A stretch of 64,000 nucleotides of DNA from Brachybacterium avium (GCF_002216795.1 NZ_CP022316.1:3377205-3441204), one strand, 5' to 3'; shown: positions 18,159 through 29,653, counted from the stretch's first letter. Notes: a model not told the origin generated them from the letters alone. Made by a program: numbers and translations.

Positions 18159-19496
18159 TCAGTCGTGCTTGGAGCCGAAGACGATCTCGTCCCAGCTGGG
18201 CATCGAGGCCCGCTTGCTGCGGGGCCGGGACTTCTTCGCCGGCTTCTGCTCCGCGGGCTCCTCGTGCTCATCGGTCTCCGGCGCGGAGCCTGCGGGGGAG
18301 GGGGTGTCGAAGCCGGGCAGCGGAGTGAGATCCACCGTGTCCTGATAACTGATCCCCGTGGCGGAGTCGGAGACGTCGTCCTCCTCCTCGCCGGTCCCGT
18401 CCGTCGCGAGCTCGGAGCTCTCGGACCGGTCGGTCGCGGAGCCTGCCCCTTCGGCCTCGAGCGCAGCGGAGTCGAGGTCCTCGAACGCATCGTGCTCGCC
18501 CTGGCCGGTGCCGATCGAGTGCTCGAGCGCGGCCTCGTGGTCCGGATCGGGCGCCTCCGGGTCCTCGGCCGGGGAGGGCTGTGCGGAAAGGCCCTCCGGG
18601 TGTCGCTGGTCGTCCTCCGCACCGGTCGAGGAGATGTGCTCGCCCTCTGTCGCCGACTGCTCGCCGGTGGTGGTGGGCTCGACGTCCTCGAGGCCGGACC
18701 AGACAGTGGCGGAGTCCTCGGGGCGCGGCACCGAGCGCAGGCCCCGCCGGGCGTTGAGCGCATCGAGGTCCTCGTCGTCGATCACCGAGGGATGCTCCTC
18801 GGCGACCGGCCGCCGGGGCGGCCAGCCGCGGCCGCGCGGAGCCGCCCCGGGGGAGCCCTCCAGTGAGCCGTCGGCCTCGAGATCGTAGACGGAGCTCTTG
18901 ACGGCCTGGAGCCGGCCCCGACTGCGGGCAGGCTCCGGCGGGGCGTCCTCGTCGCTGATCCACCGGGCCTCGTCATCGACCGGGGAGACCGAGCGGTTGT
19001 CGAGATCCGCGACCCAGTGGGCCTGACGGGTGCGACCCCCCGCGGAGAAGGTCAGCTCGAGGGTCCAGGTGCCGTCCTGTCGACGCCAGGCGTCCCAGGC
19101 GGTCTCCCCGGTCGCCTCCCGAGCGGCGAGCCGCTCGGAGACGACGTCGAGCAGGCTCGGGCCACCGCGGCCGACGGGGAAGAGGCGAGCCCGCTGCGCG
19201 GCCCACTCGCGCTCGGCGAGGACCGGGCCCTCGTAACGGCGCACGTGCTCCAGCGGGATCTCGGAGGCCTCCGCGATGTCCTCCGCGCTGCGGCCGGAGC
19301 GGAGCATCGTCTGGATCTCCCGCGGGCGCAGGGGGGCGGCATCAGCGGCCTGGATCATGTTCAGGGCCGGGCGGTCAGAGCGCACCGCGGCGCGCAGAGC
19401 CCTGTCGATGCGCAGCGTGTACCGTTCTCCCTCGGAGTCGACCAGGAGCACATGTTCCCCGTCGTCATGGATCCCGTCGAGTTCGAGCTCGCGCAT
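18159..19496 (-). CDS. sepH: Septation protein SepH (DUF3071 family)
   Basis: A 445-residue actinobacterial cell-division protein; in Streptomyces SepH stimulates FtsZ polymerisation. The N-terminal DUF3071 domain (residues about 1-170, MRELELDGIHDDGEHVLLVD to DGTWTLELTFSAGG) contains the helix-turn-helix-like SAEDIAEASEIPLEHVRRYE. A long acidic, disordered middle follows, and a short conserved C-terminal tail, SMPSWDEIVFGSK. I start at the ATG at 19496 because it has GGAGAGG upstream and begins the conserved domain, although the frame is open to 19808. It is divergent from the DUF4193 gene. Confidence 0.9.
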   Translation of the reverse strand: MRELELDGIHDDGEHVLLVDSEGERYTLRIDRALRAAVRSDRPALNMIQAADAAPLRPREIQTMLRSGRSAEDIAEASEIPLEHVRRYEGPVLAEREWAAQRARLFPVGRGGPSLLDVVSERLAAREATGETAWDAWRRQDGTWTLELTFSAGGRTRQAHWVADLDNRSVSPVDDEARWISDEDAPPEPARSRGRLQAVKSSVYDLEADGSLEGSPGAAPRGRGWPPRRPVAEEHPSVIDDEDLDALNARRGLRSVPRPEDSATVWSGLEDVEPTTTGEQSATEGEHISSTGAEDDQRHPEGLSAQPSPAEDPEAPDPDHEAALEHSIGTGQGEHDAFEDLDSAALEAEGAGSATDRSESSELATDGTGEEEDDVSDSATGISYQDTVDLTPLPGFDTPSPAGSAPETDEHEEPAEQKPAKKSRPRSKRASMPSWDEIVFGSKHD

Positions 19497-19648
19497 CGTC
19501 GTCCTCTCCGTCGGAGCCTGGTCGCTGGCGTGCAGACGTGTTGCTTGTGTGCAGAAGTCTAGGCCGCGACCATATCGTGCGCGGCACCCCTTCGCCCGTT
19601 CCTGGAGCGGACGCCGACCGCGTGTTGCCGCCCCTCGTGGACCCGGTG

Positions 19649-19677
19649 TTGTAGGTCGCAGTCCTCTCTGCAATAAT
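19649..19677 (+). promoter_or_regulatory. Promoter for the DUF4193 gene
   Basis: TTGTAG (19649-19654) and AATAAT (19672-19677) are separated by exactly 17 bases, the best sigma-A-type pair in the window. It leaves an untranslated leader of about 115 bases. The rest of the 304-base gap 19497-19800 holds no gene. Confidence 0.65.
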
Positions 19678-19800
19678 GCCGCCGCATTCAGCGTTGACAG
19701 CTGGGCCGCCGCGATGCGGCCCGCGAGGACACCCCCGGCGCGGATTTGCCCCAGGACCCCCCGGTCGGATCTTCCGACGACTACCAGGAACGGACCGTAG

Positions 19801-20103
19801 ATGGCCACTGATTACGACGCCCCGCGCAAGAACGACGACGACTCGAGCGACGACTCCATCGAGGAGCTGAAGGGACGGCGGAGCGAGGCCGCCGCCCCCA
19901 CCGTCGACGAGGACGAGGCCGAGGCCGCCGACTCCTATGAGCTCCCGGGCGCAGACCTCTCCGGTGAGGAGCTGTCGGTGCGGGTGCTGCCCCGCCAGGC
20001 GGACGAGTTCACCTGCGCCAGCTGCTTCCTCGTCAAGCACCGCAGCCAGATCGACCACGTCGAGGGCACGCTCATCATCTGCAAGGAGTGCGCGGCGGCC
20101 TGA
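19801..20103 (+). CDS. DUF4193 family protein with a zinc ribbon
   Basis: A 100-residue, very acidic small protein conserved in actinobacteria next to sepH and DUF3093. After an acidic N-terminal half it has a C-terminal zinc-ribbon pattern, CASCFLVKHRSQI (Cys-x2-Cys) followed by IICKECAA (Cys-x2-Cys). The function is unknown; high expression is plausible given its strong promoter and own terminator. Confidence 0.92.
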   Translation: MATDYDAPRKNDDDSSDDSIEELKGRRSEAAAPTVDEDEAEAADSYELPGADLSGEELSVRVLPRQADEFTCASCFLVKHRSQIDHVEGTLIICKECAAA

Positions 20104-20121
20104 GACCTGTCTCCGCGATGC

Positions 20122-20165
20122 TGCGCAGCGGCACCGCACCCGGCCGGGTGCGGTGCCGCTGCGCA
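20122..20165. terminator. Strong bidirectional terminator between DUF4193 and DUF3093
   Basis: A perfect 44-base palindrome (22-base arms 20122-20143 and 20144-20165) lies between the stops of two convergent genes. Confidence 0.9.
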
Positions 20166-20198
20166 TCTCAGCAGGTGTGGGCGATGTGCGCCATCGGT

Positions 20199-20729
20199 TC
20201 AGCCCTCGCCCTGCTCGTGCAGCGCCTGCGCGGTGCGCAGGGCCAGCGCGAGATCATCCGGACGACGGGTCGAGAGCACCCACGCCGTGGCGGGGTCCTG
20301 CGCATCGAGCACCTCGACCCGCAGGCCCGTGCGCGTCCAGCCCCGCACGCAGTGGTGCGCCAGCGGCTCGAAATCCTGCCCGATGGTCCGTGCCCACTCC
20401 TCGCCGCGCAGCACCTCCGGGGCGCCGAGCAGCTCCACCTCGATCTGCGCTCGGCTGAGGCGGAACCGGCCGTCTGCGACCTCGATCACGGGGGAGTACT
20501 GCACGACGAGGACGAGCAGCCCGGAGATCGCGACCACGGCGACCGCGATCGCCGCCGTGAGGCTCAGCGGCACCAGGATCAGCCCCAGCGCTGCGCCCAC
20601 CGTGACCGCGACGATCCACAGCCCTGGGCCGGGGGCCACGCGCTCGTGGAACAGAGGATCGTTCCCAGCGGCGGGGCTGGACGAGCTCGAGGGTGTGGGC
20701 TCTGCGGTGTGATCTGCTGCTGCGGGCAT
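20199..20729 (-). CDS. DUF3093 family membrane protein
   Basis: A 176-residue protein with two adjacent membrane helices (about residues 37-85: LWIVAVTVGAALGLILVPL and AIAVAVVAISGLLVLVV) and a cytoplasmic C-terminal domain, the layout of DUF3093. This family regularly sits opposite dut in actinobacteria. The function is unknown. The conserved tail TAWVLSTRRPDDLALAL supports the assignment. Confidence 0.88.
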   Translation of the reverse strand: MPAAADHTAEPTPSSSSSPAAGNDPLFHERVAPGPGLWIVAVTVGAALGLILVPLSLTAAIAVAVVAISGLLVLVVQYSPVIEVADGRFRLSRAQIEVELLGAPEVLRGEEWARTIGQDFEPLAHHCVRGWTRTGLRVEVLDAQDPATAWVLSTRRPDDLALALRTAQALHEQGEG

Positions 20730-20824
20730 GCCGCCATCGTCTCACGCACCGCATGGGAACCGGCTCGACGGATCCGCTGCCCGGCAACCTCCGAGGCGGC
20801 TGGATGCGAGTGCCGGGGACGACA

Positions 20825-20830
20825 TAGTCT
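20825..20830 (+). promoter_or_regulatory. -10 element for a leaderless dut transcript
   Basis: TAGTCT lies 6 bases before the dut ATG at 20837 with no ribosome binding site between, as at parE, padR and the acyl-CoA ligase gene. Confidence 0.5.
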
Positions 20831-20836
20831 GGGGCC

Positions 20837-21376
20837 ATGCCTGTCGATCACGTTGACACCCTCTCCGGGGGTGCGGACCCCGGATCCGCCCCTGATGCAC
20901 CCGCTCTGCGGATCCGCCGCAGCGAGGCGGTGCCCATGCCCCATCGCGCACACCCCGAGGACGCCGGCCTGGACCTGGCCAGCGCCGAGGAGGTCGTGAT
21001 CCCCGCCGGCGGGCGCGCCCTGGTGGACACGGGCCTCGCCCTCGCGCTGCCCCCCGGGACCGTCGGGATGGTGTGCCCCCGCTCGGGCCTCGCCGCCCGG
21101 CACGGCATCACCGTGCTCAACGGCCCCGGTATCGTGGACGCGGGTTATCGGGGACCGATCAAGGTCGCCCTGCACAACACCGATCTGTCGGAGCCCTTCG
21201 ATGTGCACGTCGGGGACCGCATCGCACAGCTGGTGGTGGTGCCCTTCCTCGCTCCGCGCCTGGACGAGGTCGAGGACCTGGAGGCGACCGCCCGGGCCGG
21301 TGCCGGCTTCGGCTCCAGCGGCGGCTTCGGCGGGGGCGGCGCCACGGCCGGAGACCACGAGACCACGGAGGGATGA
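20837..21376 (+). CDS. dut: Deoxyuridine 5'-triphosphate nucleotidohydrolase (dUTPase)
   Basis: A trimeric dUTPase that hydrolyses dUTP to dUMP and pyrophosphate, keeping uracil out of DNA and feeding thymidylate synthesis. All five family motifs are present in the 179 residues: EDAGLDLASAE, CPRSGLAARHG, LNGPGIVDAGYRGPIKVAL, VGDRIAQLVV and the C-terminal AGFGSSGGFG arm that closes the active site. It has a Gly-rich tail after motif 5. Its TGA overlaps the region of the DUF3710 start, so the two are probably coupled. Confidence 0.96.
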   Translation: MPVDHVDTLSGGADPGSAPDAPALRIRRSEAVPMPHRAHPEDAGLDLASAEEVVIPAGGRALVDTGLALALPPGTVGMVCPRSGLAARHGITVLNGPGIVDAGYRGPIKVALHNTDLSEPFDVHVGDRIAQLVVVPFLAPRLDEVEDLEATARAGAGFGSSGGFGGGGATAGDHETTEG

Positions 21377-21378
21377 CC

Positions 21379-22173
21379 ATGGGACTGTTCTCCCGCAAGA
21401 AGCGGAATCGGGCGGAGACGGGCGACGAGCTCGACCCCCGTGACGAGCGCACGCCCGAGCAGGGCGAGGAGGAGCTGCCCGGCCAGGGCGAGGACCTCGC
21501 GCCGCAGGAGCCCGAGGAGGACCGTGACGAGGAGCGGGCCGGGGGTGAGCCGAGTCCCCGCGGTGAGCATCTCGAGGACGGCCCCTTCGATGAGGCCGAG
21601 GCCCCGGACGAGGAGCGCATCGACCTCGGCGGGCTGCAGGTCCCGACCATCGACGGGATGGAGCTGCGGATGGAGGTGGACCAGCGCAGCAGTGCGGTCA
21701 CCGGAGCGAACCTGGTCCTCGGAGGGTCCTCGCTGCAGGTCCAGGCGTTCGCGGCCCCCAAGTCCCGGGGACTGTGGGAGGACGTGCGCCGCTCGCTGCG
21801 GGACTCCGTCGTCACCCAGGGCGGTACCGCCGAGACCCGTTCCGGAGCCTTCGGCACCGAGCTGATCACCCGACTGCCGGTCAAACGGGCCGACGGACGC
21901 ACCGGCTACCGGCCGGCGCGGTTCATCGGCATCGACGGGAGGCGCTGGTTCCTCCGCGCGATCCTCACCGGCAAGGCACTCGGCGACTCCGAGCAGTCCC
22001 GTCGCTTCGAGACCCTCCTGTCCCGACTGGTCGTCGTGCGCGGCACGGGTGCGATGGCGCCGCAGGAGCTGATCCCGCTGCACCTGCCCGGCGAGCACCC
22101 CGGATTGGACCAGATCCGGTCCGGACCGCTGGACCCGCTGGCTCGCGGCCCCGAGATCACCGAGGTCGGATGA
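21379..22173 (+). CDS. DUF3710 family protein
   Basis: A 264-residue protein of a family that follows dut in actinobacteria. It has a basic N-terminus (MGLFSRKKRNR), a long acidic disordered stretch to about residue 70, and then the conserved domain (RIDLGGLQVP, VTGANLVLGGSSLQVQAFAAPKSRGLWED, RFIGIDGRRWFLRAILTGKA). The function is unknown. Of the two nearby ATGs (21373 and 21379) I prefer 21379, because GGAGG lies 7 bases before it and directly abuts the other. Its stop overlaps the DUF3159 start. Confidence 0.88.
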   Translation: MGLFSRKKRNRAETGDELDPRDERTPEQGEEELPGQGEDLAPQEPEEDRDEERAGGEPSPRGEHLEDGPFDEAEAPDEERIDLGGLQVPTIDGMELRMEVDQRSSAVTGANLVLGGSSLQVQAFAAPKSRGLWEDVRRSLRDSVVTQGGTAETRSGAFGTELITRLPVKRADGRTGYRPARFIGIDGRRWFLRAILTGKALGDSEQSRRFETLLSRLVVVRGTGAMAPQELIPLHLPGEHPGLDQIRSGPLDPLARGPEITEVG

Positions 22174-22972
22174 GCCCCGCCGCGCAGGATCCGGTCCGTC
22201 CCCGCCAGGCGCCGTCGCAGAAGGAGCCGCACGCCTCACAGGAGCCGCACGCCTCGCAGGAACCGCGCTCCCCACAGGAACCGCGCCCCGCACAGGAGCC
22301 GCCCTCCTCCCGAGCCCGGCACCGGCCGGCGCCGGTGAGCGGCGCAGCGGACTGGGCGCCGTCCTCCAGGAGGAGGAGTTCTCGGTCGCCGACGCCATCG
22401 GAGGCCCACGCGGCATCATCGAATCGGCGCTGCCGACGCTGCTGTTCGTCGTGCTCTTCGTCGCCACCCGCTCGGTGATGATCGCCGCCGTGGCTGCGAC
22501 CGCCGTGGTGGTGGTGCTGCTGATCGCCCGCATCGTGCAGCGCCAGAGCCTCAGCACCGTTCTCGGCGGACTGGTCGGCGCCGCTCTCGGTGCCGTGCTG
22601 GCGATCCGCTCCGGCGAGGGCTCGGACTTCTACTGGCCCGGGATCGTCACCAATGCCGTCGCGCTGCTGGTGCTCCTGGCCTCCATGGCTCTCCGCCGCC
22701 CCCTGGTGGGACTGCTGGTGGGACTGCTCGACCCGCGCGTGAAGGACTGGGCGCAGGACCCCGACGCCCGTCGCGTCTACACCCGCGCGACCCTCCTGTT
22801 CGTCCTCCTGTATACCGCGAAGCTCGGCGTCCAGCTGCCCCTGCTGCTGACCGGGCAGGTGGCCGCCCTCGGTGCGGCGAAGATCGCGATGGGGCTGCCG
22901 GCCTTCGCCGTGATCGCCTACCTGGTCTGGCTCATGCACCGCGGGCTCCTGGCCCGCCGGGATCACGACTGA
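22170..22972 (+). pseudogene. DUF3159 family membrane protein, frameshifted
   Basis: DUF3159 proteins are multi-pass membrane proteins next to DUF3710. The ATG at 22170 overlaps the previous stop and opens a Gln/Pro-rich N-terminus. The conserved part (SGLGAVLQEEEFSVADAIGG, then helices to 22972) lies in a frame one base earlier and has no start codon of its own before the GTG at 22451. The switch falls between 22310 and about 22336; adding one G at GG 22334-22335 would give APGERRSGLGAVL and a 267-residue protein. One missing base is the simplest cause. A shorter product from 22451 would lose the conserved N-terminal motif. Confidence 0.75.
22218..22310 (+). repeat. 18-base tandem repeats encoding Q-E-P units
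   Basis: Five imperfect in-frame units, each beginning CAG-GAR-CCG (one with an extra AAG), encode a Gln-Glu-Pro-rich spacer at the N-terminus of the DUF3159 protein. The codon-phase repetition shows that this stretch is translated in the ATG frame. Confidence 0.8.
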
Positions 22973-23137
22973 TCCGCCGAGCGGTCGCCTCGCCGCGCTG
23001 CGTGCTCGAGGACGGTCCACGGAATGAGACAATGGGGGCCACGGTCCCGTGAGCATCCACCTGCAGCCGGGTCCCACCATCTGTACGAGCAGCCACGGTC
23101 CTTGTCATCCCCGACTCGGACGGGAGGAGAGTGTCCG

Positions 23138-24460
23138 ATGAGCCCGGATGCCGAACGGATCCAGAGCGAGCCCGCCCTTGGCGATCGCCTCCTCACCCTG
23201 ACCGTCGGCCCTCCTGCTGCCGGCGGCACCTTCGTGGCCCGCCACGAGGGCCGGGTCGTGTTCGTGCGAGGCACCGCGCCGGGGGAGACCGTCACCGCGC
23301 GCCTGCTCGAGGACCCGCGCGACAAGCCCGATGCGCGCTTCTGGCGCGCCGAGGCGCTGGACGTGCTCGAGGCCGGGGTGGACCGCGTCCCCTCCGTCTG
23401 GGGGCATGCCGGGGTCGACGGCGTCGGCGGTGCGGAATGGGCCCACATCGCACTGCCCGCGCAGCGCCGGATCGCCAGCGAGGTGATGCAGGAGCTGCTG
23501 CGCCGCGCCGGGGTGAGCTCCTTCCCGATCGAGCAGGTGCAGGTCGAGCCCGCGCCGCATGACGCCGACGGCCTGGCCTGGCGCACGCGCGTCCGCTACG
23601 CCGTGGACACCGACGGGCGCGTCGGCATGCGCGGCTGGCGCTCCCACGCTGTGCGCCCGGTGGGGATGGACCCGCTGTCCGCCCAGGCCATCCGCGACCT
23701 GCGTCTGGGGGAATGGACTGCGCCCCTGGGCACCGAGGCGATCGATGCCGTGGCGCCGTCGGCCGGACCGGCCTCAGTGGTCCTGATCGGGCGTGAGCTG
23801 GACCCCGCTGCGGTGCAGATCCCGGAATCCTGGGGCGAGGCGGACGTCGCGGTGCGCACCGCCCGGGAGATGGTCCCGCTGCGCGGCGACGGCACCGTCC
23901 ACGAGCGGGTCGGGGAGCGGATGTTCACTGTCGGCGCGACCGGGTTCTGGCAGTCGCATCGGCGTGCCGCCGAACTGCTGGCCGACGTGGTCGAGGTGTC
24001 GCTGCAGGCGCCGCACGGAGGCAGCGCCTGGGATCTCTACGGGGGAGTCGGACTCTTCGGCGCGGTCGCCGCGGACCAGGTGGGCCCCGAGGGCTCGGTG
24101 GTCTCCGTGGAGGGGAACCGTCGCGCCTCCCAGCTCGCGGCGGAGAACCTCGAGGACCTGCCGCAGGCCACCACGGCCACCGCCGACGTCACCGATTGGG
24201 TCCGGGCCCGGCGCGGGGGTGTCGACGCCGTGGTGCTGGATCCGCCGCGCAGCGGTGCCGGGGTCGAGCTGATGGGCCTGCTCGCCCGGACGGTGCGGCA
24301 GCGGATCGTGTACGTCTCCTGCGAGCCCTCGACCCTCGCCCGCGATCTGGCCGCGATCGAGAAGCAGGGATGGCGGATCGCGGACCTGCGCGCCTTCGAC
24401 CTCTTCCCCCACACCCACCACATCGAATCGGTCGCAGTGCTCGAGCGCGCAGCAGGCTGA
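23138..24460 (+). CDS. Class I SAM-dependent RNA uracil methyltransferase with TRAM domain
   Basis: A 440-residue RNA 5-methyluridine methyltransferase of the TrmA/RlmC/RlmD family. An N-terminal TRAM-type OB fold (GDRLLTLTVGPPAAGGTFVA, FVRGTAPGETV) precedes the SAM domain, with WDLYGGVGLFG (SAM loop), DAVVLDPPRSG, and the catalytic Cys in VYVSCEPSTLARD near residue 395. No four-Cys Fe-S cluster is visible, so RlmC/RlmD-like 23S rRNA activity is only inferred. The start at 23138 has GGAGAG upstream; the longer frame from 23024 is not conserved. TrkA potassium genes often seen between DUF3159 and this gene elsewhere are absent. Confidence 0.88.
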   Translation: MSPDAERIQSEPALGDRLLTLTVGPPAAGGTFVARHEGRVVFVRGTAPGETVTARLLEDPRDKPDARFWRAEALDVLEAGVDRVPSVWGHAGVDGVGGAEWAHIALPAQRRIASEVMQELLRRAGVSSFPIEQVQVEPAPHDADGLAWRTRVRYAVDTDGRVGMRGWRSHAVRPVGMDPLSAQAIRDLRLGEWTAPLGTEAIDAVAPSAGPASVVLIGRELDPAAVQIPESWGEADVAVRTAREMVPLRGDGTVHERVGERMFTVGATGFWQSHRRAAELLADVVEVSLQAPHGGSAWDLYGGVGLFGAVAADQVGPEGSVVSVEGNRRASQLAAENLEDLPQATTATADVTDWVRARRGGVDAVVLDPPRSGAGVELMGLLARTVRQRIVYVSCEPSTLARDLAAIEKQGWRIADLRAFDLFPHTHHIESVAVLERAAG

Positions 24461-24502
24461 CCCCCGCCGCCGGCAGGGATGCGCACGCCGCGTCGGCGGC
24501 AG

Positions 24503-24517
24503 CTGACAGCCTGTCAG
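24503..24517. promoter_or_regulatory. Palindrome CTGACAGcCTGTCAG upstream of acnA
   Basis: Seven-base arms around one central base, 21 bases before the TATTAT hexamer of the likely acnA promoter. The position fits an operator or activator site, but the regulator is not identified. Confidence 0.5.
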
Positions 24518-24537
24518 GACACAGGGGCACGTCATGG

Positions 24538-24563
24538 TATTATTTATCTTGACTTCAAGATAA
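24538..24563 (+). promoter_or_regulatory. acnA promoter -10 (TATTAT) abutting a 20-base palindromic operator
   Basis: TATTAT (24538-24543) is directly followed by TTATCTTGACTTCAAGATAA (24544-24563), a palindrome with 9-base arms and a 2-base centre in a local AT-rich island. A dimer bound there would cover the transcription start. A second possible -10, TACGAT (24658-24663), lies nearer the gene. Confidence 0.65.
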
Positions 24564-24698
24564 CTATCGGGTTCGCCCGATGGACCCTCCGATGACCTGC
24601 GCGGGCATCGGTCTGCAGCGAGGTGGGCGTTTGCCCGCCTCCGGCGGCCGACGCGCCTACGATGGAGGGGTCACCTCAACACCAAAGGAGTTCGCCTG

Positions 24699-27503
<2,805 letters not shown>

Positions 27504-27547
27504 TCACCTGACACCAGCGGCGCGAGGGGTCCCTGACCCGTCGCCTC

Positions 27548-27578
27548 CGGCGCCCCGGCCCTCTGGGTCGGGGCGCCG
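27548..27578 (+). terminator. Terminator after acnA
   Basis: CGGCGCCCCG (27548-27557) pairs perfectly with CGGGGCGCCG (27569-27578); inner bases extend the stem to about 14 pairs. Confidence 0.8.
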
Positions 27579-27737
27579 TGGCGTCCCGGGCCGGGGCAAG
27601 GGCCTCACGCCCCTAGTCCCGCACCGATGCGCGGACGCTCTGCACGCTGATGCACACCGCCGCCGACTCCCGTGAATCCCCGGTGAAGGTATGCACAGAT
27701 GTGACCATGCCTCGCGTCGACACAGGTCATGAGGACG

Positions 27738-27743
27738 TAGCCT
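27738..27743 (+). promoter_or_regulatory. Possible dxs -10 element
   Basis: TAGCCT lies 39 bases before the dxs start, with GTCGAC 16 bases upstream as a weak -35. The rest of 27504-27781 holds only the acnA terminator. Confidence 0.35.
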
Positions 27744-27781
27744 GAGCGTGTTCCGGCCCCGTCCCGGAGGGAGGCCCACGC

Positions 27782-29653
27782 GTGTCCACCACCGAACAGC
27801 GCCCTGTCGCGCCGACCCGCAGGGTCGGCGCGGTGATGCCGTCGGCCCCGACGGCGACAGCGGCGGAGGTCCCGATCAGCACGGATCCGGATGCACTGCG
27901 GGCACTGCCGGCCGAGCAGCTGAGCGGGCTCGCCCGCACGCTGCGGCGGCGCCTGGTGGAGATCTGCTCGCGCAGCGGCGGTCATCTGGGCCCCAATCTG
28001 GGAGTCGTCGAGCTGACGATCGCGCTGCACCGTGAGTTCCGCTCCCCGGCCGAGCCGATCGTCTTCGACACCGGCCACCAGGCCTACGTGCACAAGATGC
28101 TCACCGGCCGCGCCGAGCTGGACGGGCTGCGGACCGCGGGCGGTGTCTCCGGCTACCCGGATCGTGGTGAGTCCGTCCACGACCTGGTGGAGAACTCCCA
28201 TGCGTCGGGGTCGATCGCCTGGGCCCACGGCCTGGACCGCGCCCACCGGTTCGCCGGATCCGAGGGGGCCGCCATCGCCGTCATCGGGGACGGCGCGCTC
28301 ACCGGGGGAGTGGGGTTGGAGGCCCTGAACCTGCTGGCGGCGGATCGCGGCTCCCGCACCGTCGTGGTGCTCAACGACAACACCCGCTCCTACGCCCCGA
28401 CCGTCGGCGGCATCGCCGAGCACCTCGCGGCGCTGCGCGGTGGGCGGATCCGGGCCGGGCAGGACATGTTCACCGCTCTCGGGCTCACCTACCTCGGACC
28501 GGTCGACGGACACGACCTCGATGCCCTCGCCGAGGCCATGGCGGCAGCGCGCCGGGCGGCCGAGGATCCTCAGCGCGCAGGGGTGCTCCTCCACGTCATC
28601 ACCCGCAAGGGTGCCGGTTTCGCCCGCGCGGAGGCCGACGCCGTGGACCAATGGCACGCCACCGGCCCCTTCTCCCTCGAGGTGGAGCAGGCCTCGCAGC
28701 CCGCCGCACCGACCTGGACCTCGCGGCTGGGGGCCGCCGTGCTCGCCGCCGCCCGCGCCGACGAGCGTGTGGTCGCGCTCAGCGCCGCGATGGTCGACCC
28801 CGTCGGCCTCACTCCGATGCAGCAGGAGATGCCGGAGCGGGTGCTCGACGTGGGCATCGCCGAGCAGCTCGCCCTCGATACCGCCGCCGGGCTCTCCGCC
28901 GGCGGGCGCCGGCCCGTCGTCTCCCTCTATGCCACCTTCCTGAACCGGGCGCTGGATCAGCTCCTGCTCGACGTCGCCCTGCACCGGGAGGACGTCACGA
29001 TCACCCTGGACCGAGCCGGGGTCACCGGCGACGACGGCCCCAGCCATCACGGAATCTGGGATCTCGCCCTCGCCACGACGGTGCCCGGGCTCTCCCTATG
29101 GGCGCCGCGGGACGCCGCTCAGCTCGAGGCCGCGGTTCCCGCCGCCCTGGCGACCTCCGGGCCCTCGCTCGTGCGCTTCCCCAAGGGTGCCTGCCCCCCG
29201 GAGCTTCCCGCCCTCGCGCAGCTGCCCGCCGGCGACGTGCTGGCAGGGGACGCAGACGCGCCCATCGACATCCTGTTGATCTCGATCGGGGCCCTCGCCG
29301 CGCACGCCGTCGACGCGGCCGGCGAGCTCTCCCGCAGCCATGGTGATCTGAACGTCCTGGTTCTCGACCCGGTCCGCGCCCTACCGCTGGGGGAGGACGT
29401 CCTGGATCTGGCCGCGTCGTCCCGGGCGGTCGTCACCCTCGAGGACGGTCTCGCCGAAAACGGGATCGGAGCAGTGATCGGCACCCGGCTCGCCCGCCGG
29501 GCCACGCTCGCGGCCCCGGGCCCGGTGCTGCGGACGCTCGGCATCGAGGCGGAGTTCATCCCGCAGGGCAAGCGCGCCGGGATCCTCGCGGCCCAGGGTC
29601 TGGACGCGCCCGGCATCGTCGCGAGCCTGCGCGGCCTGCTCCCGGGCTCCTGA
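27782..29653 (+). CDS. dxs: 1-deoxy-D-xylulose-5-phosphate synthase
   Basis: A thiamine-diphosphate enzyme condensing pyruvate with glyceraldehyde 3-phosphate, the first step of the MEP route to isoprenoids. In 623 residues it shows HLGPNLGVVELTIALH, FDTGHQAYVHKMLTGR, the ThDP/Mg2+ motif GDGALTGGVGLEALN ending LNDN, and the transketolase-type pyrimidine domain (VGIAEQLALDTAAGLSAGGR, DRAGVTGDDGPSHHG). The GTG start has GGAGGGAGG upstream and fits the family, though about 30 N-terminal residues are variable. Some motifs differ slightly from the textbook form (GGVGLEALN for GGMAWEALN), as often happens when actinobacteria carry two DXS copies. Confidence 0.93.
   Translation: MSTTEQRPVAPTRRVGAVMPSAPTATAAEVPISTDPDALRALPAEQLSGLARTLRRRLVEICSRSGGHLGPNLGVVELTIALHREFRSPAEPIVFDTGHQAYVHKMLTGRAELDGLRTAGGVSGYPDRGESVHDLVENSHASGSIAWAHGLDRAHRFAGSEGAAIAVIGDGALTGGVGLEALNLLAADRGSRTVVVLNDNTRSYAPTVGGIAEHLAALRGGRIRAGQDMFTALGLTYLGPVDGHDLDALAEAMAAARRAAEDPQRAGVLLHVITRKGAGFARAEADAVDQWHATGPFSLEVEQASQPAAPTWTSRLGAAVLAAARADERVVALSAAMVDPVGLTPMQQEMPERVLDVGIAEQLALDTAAGLSAGGRRPVVSLYATFLNRALDQLLLDVALHREDVTITLDRAGVTGDDGPSHHGIWDLALATTVPGLSLWAPRDAAQLEAAVPAALATSGPSLVRFPKGACPPELPALAQLPAGDVLAGDADAPIDILLISIGALAAHAVDAAGELSRSHGDLNVLVLDPVRALPLGEDVLDLAASSRAVVTLEDGLAENGIGAVIGTRLARRATLAAPGPVLRTLGIEAEFIPQGKRAGILAAQGLDAPGIVASLRGLLPGS

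Noticed and set aside
22170-22478. Treating the Q-E-P repeat frame (22170-22478) as a separate small gene
   Set aside because: After about 22336 its sequence becomes Arg/Ser-rich noise while the DUF3159 N-terminus appears in the neighbouring frame, so it is the head of that gene.
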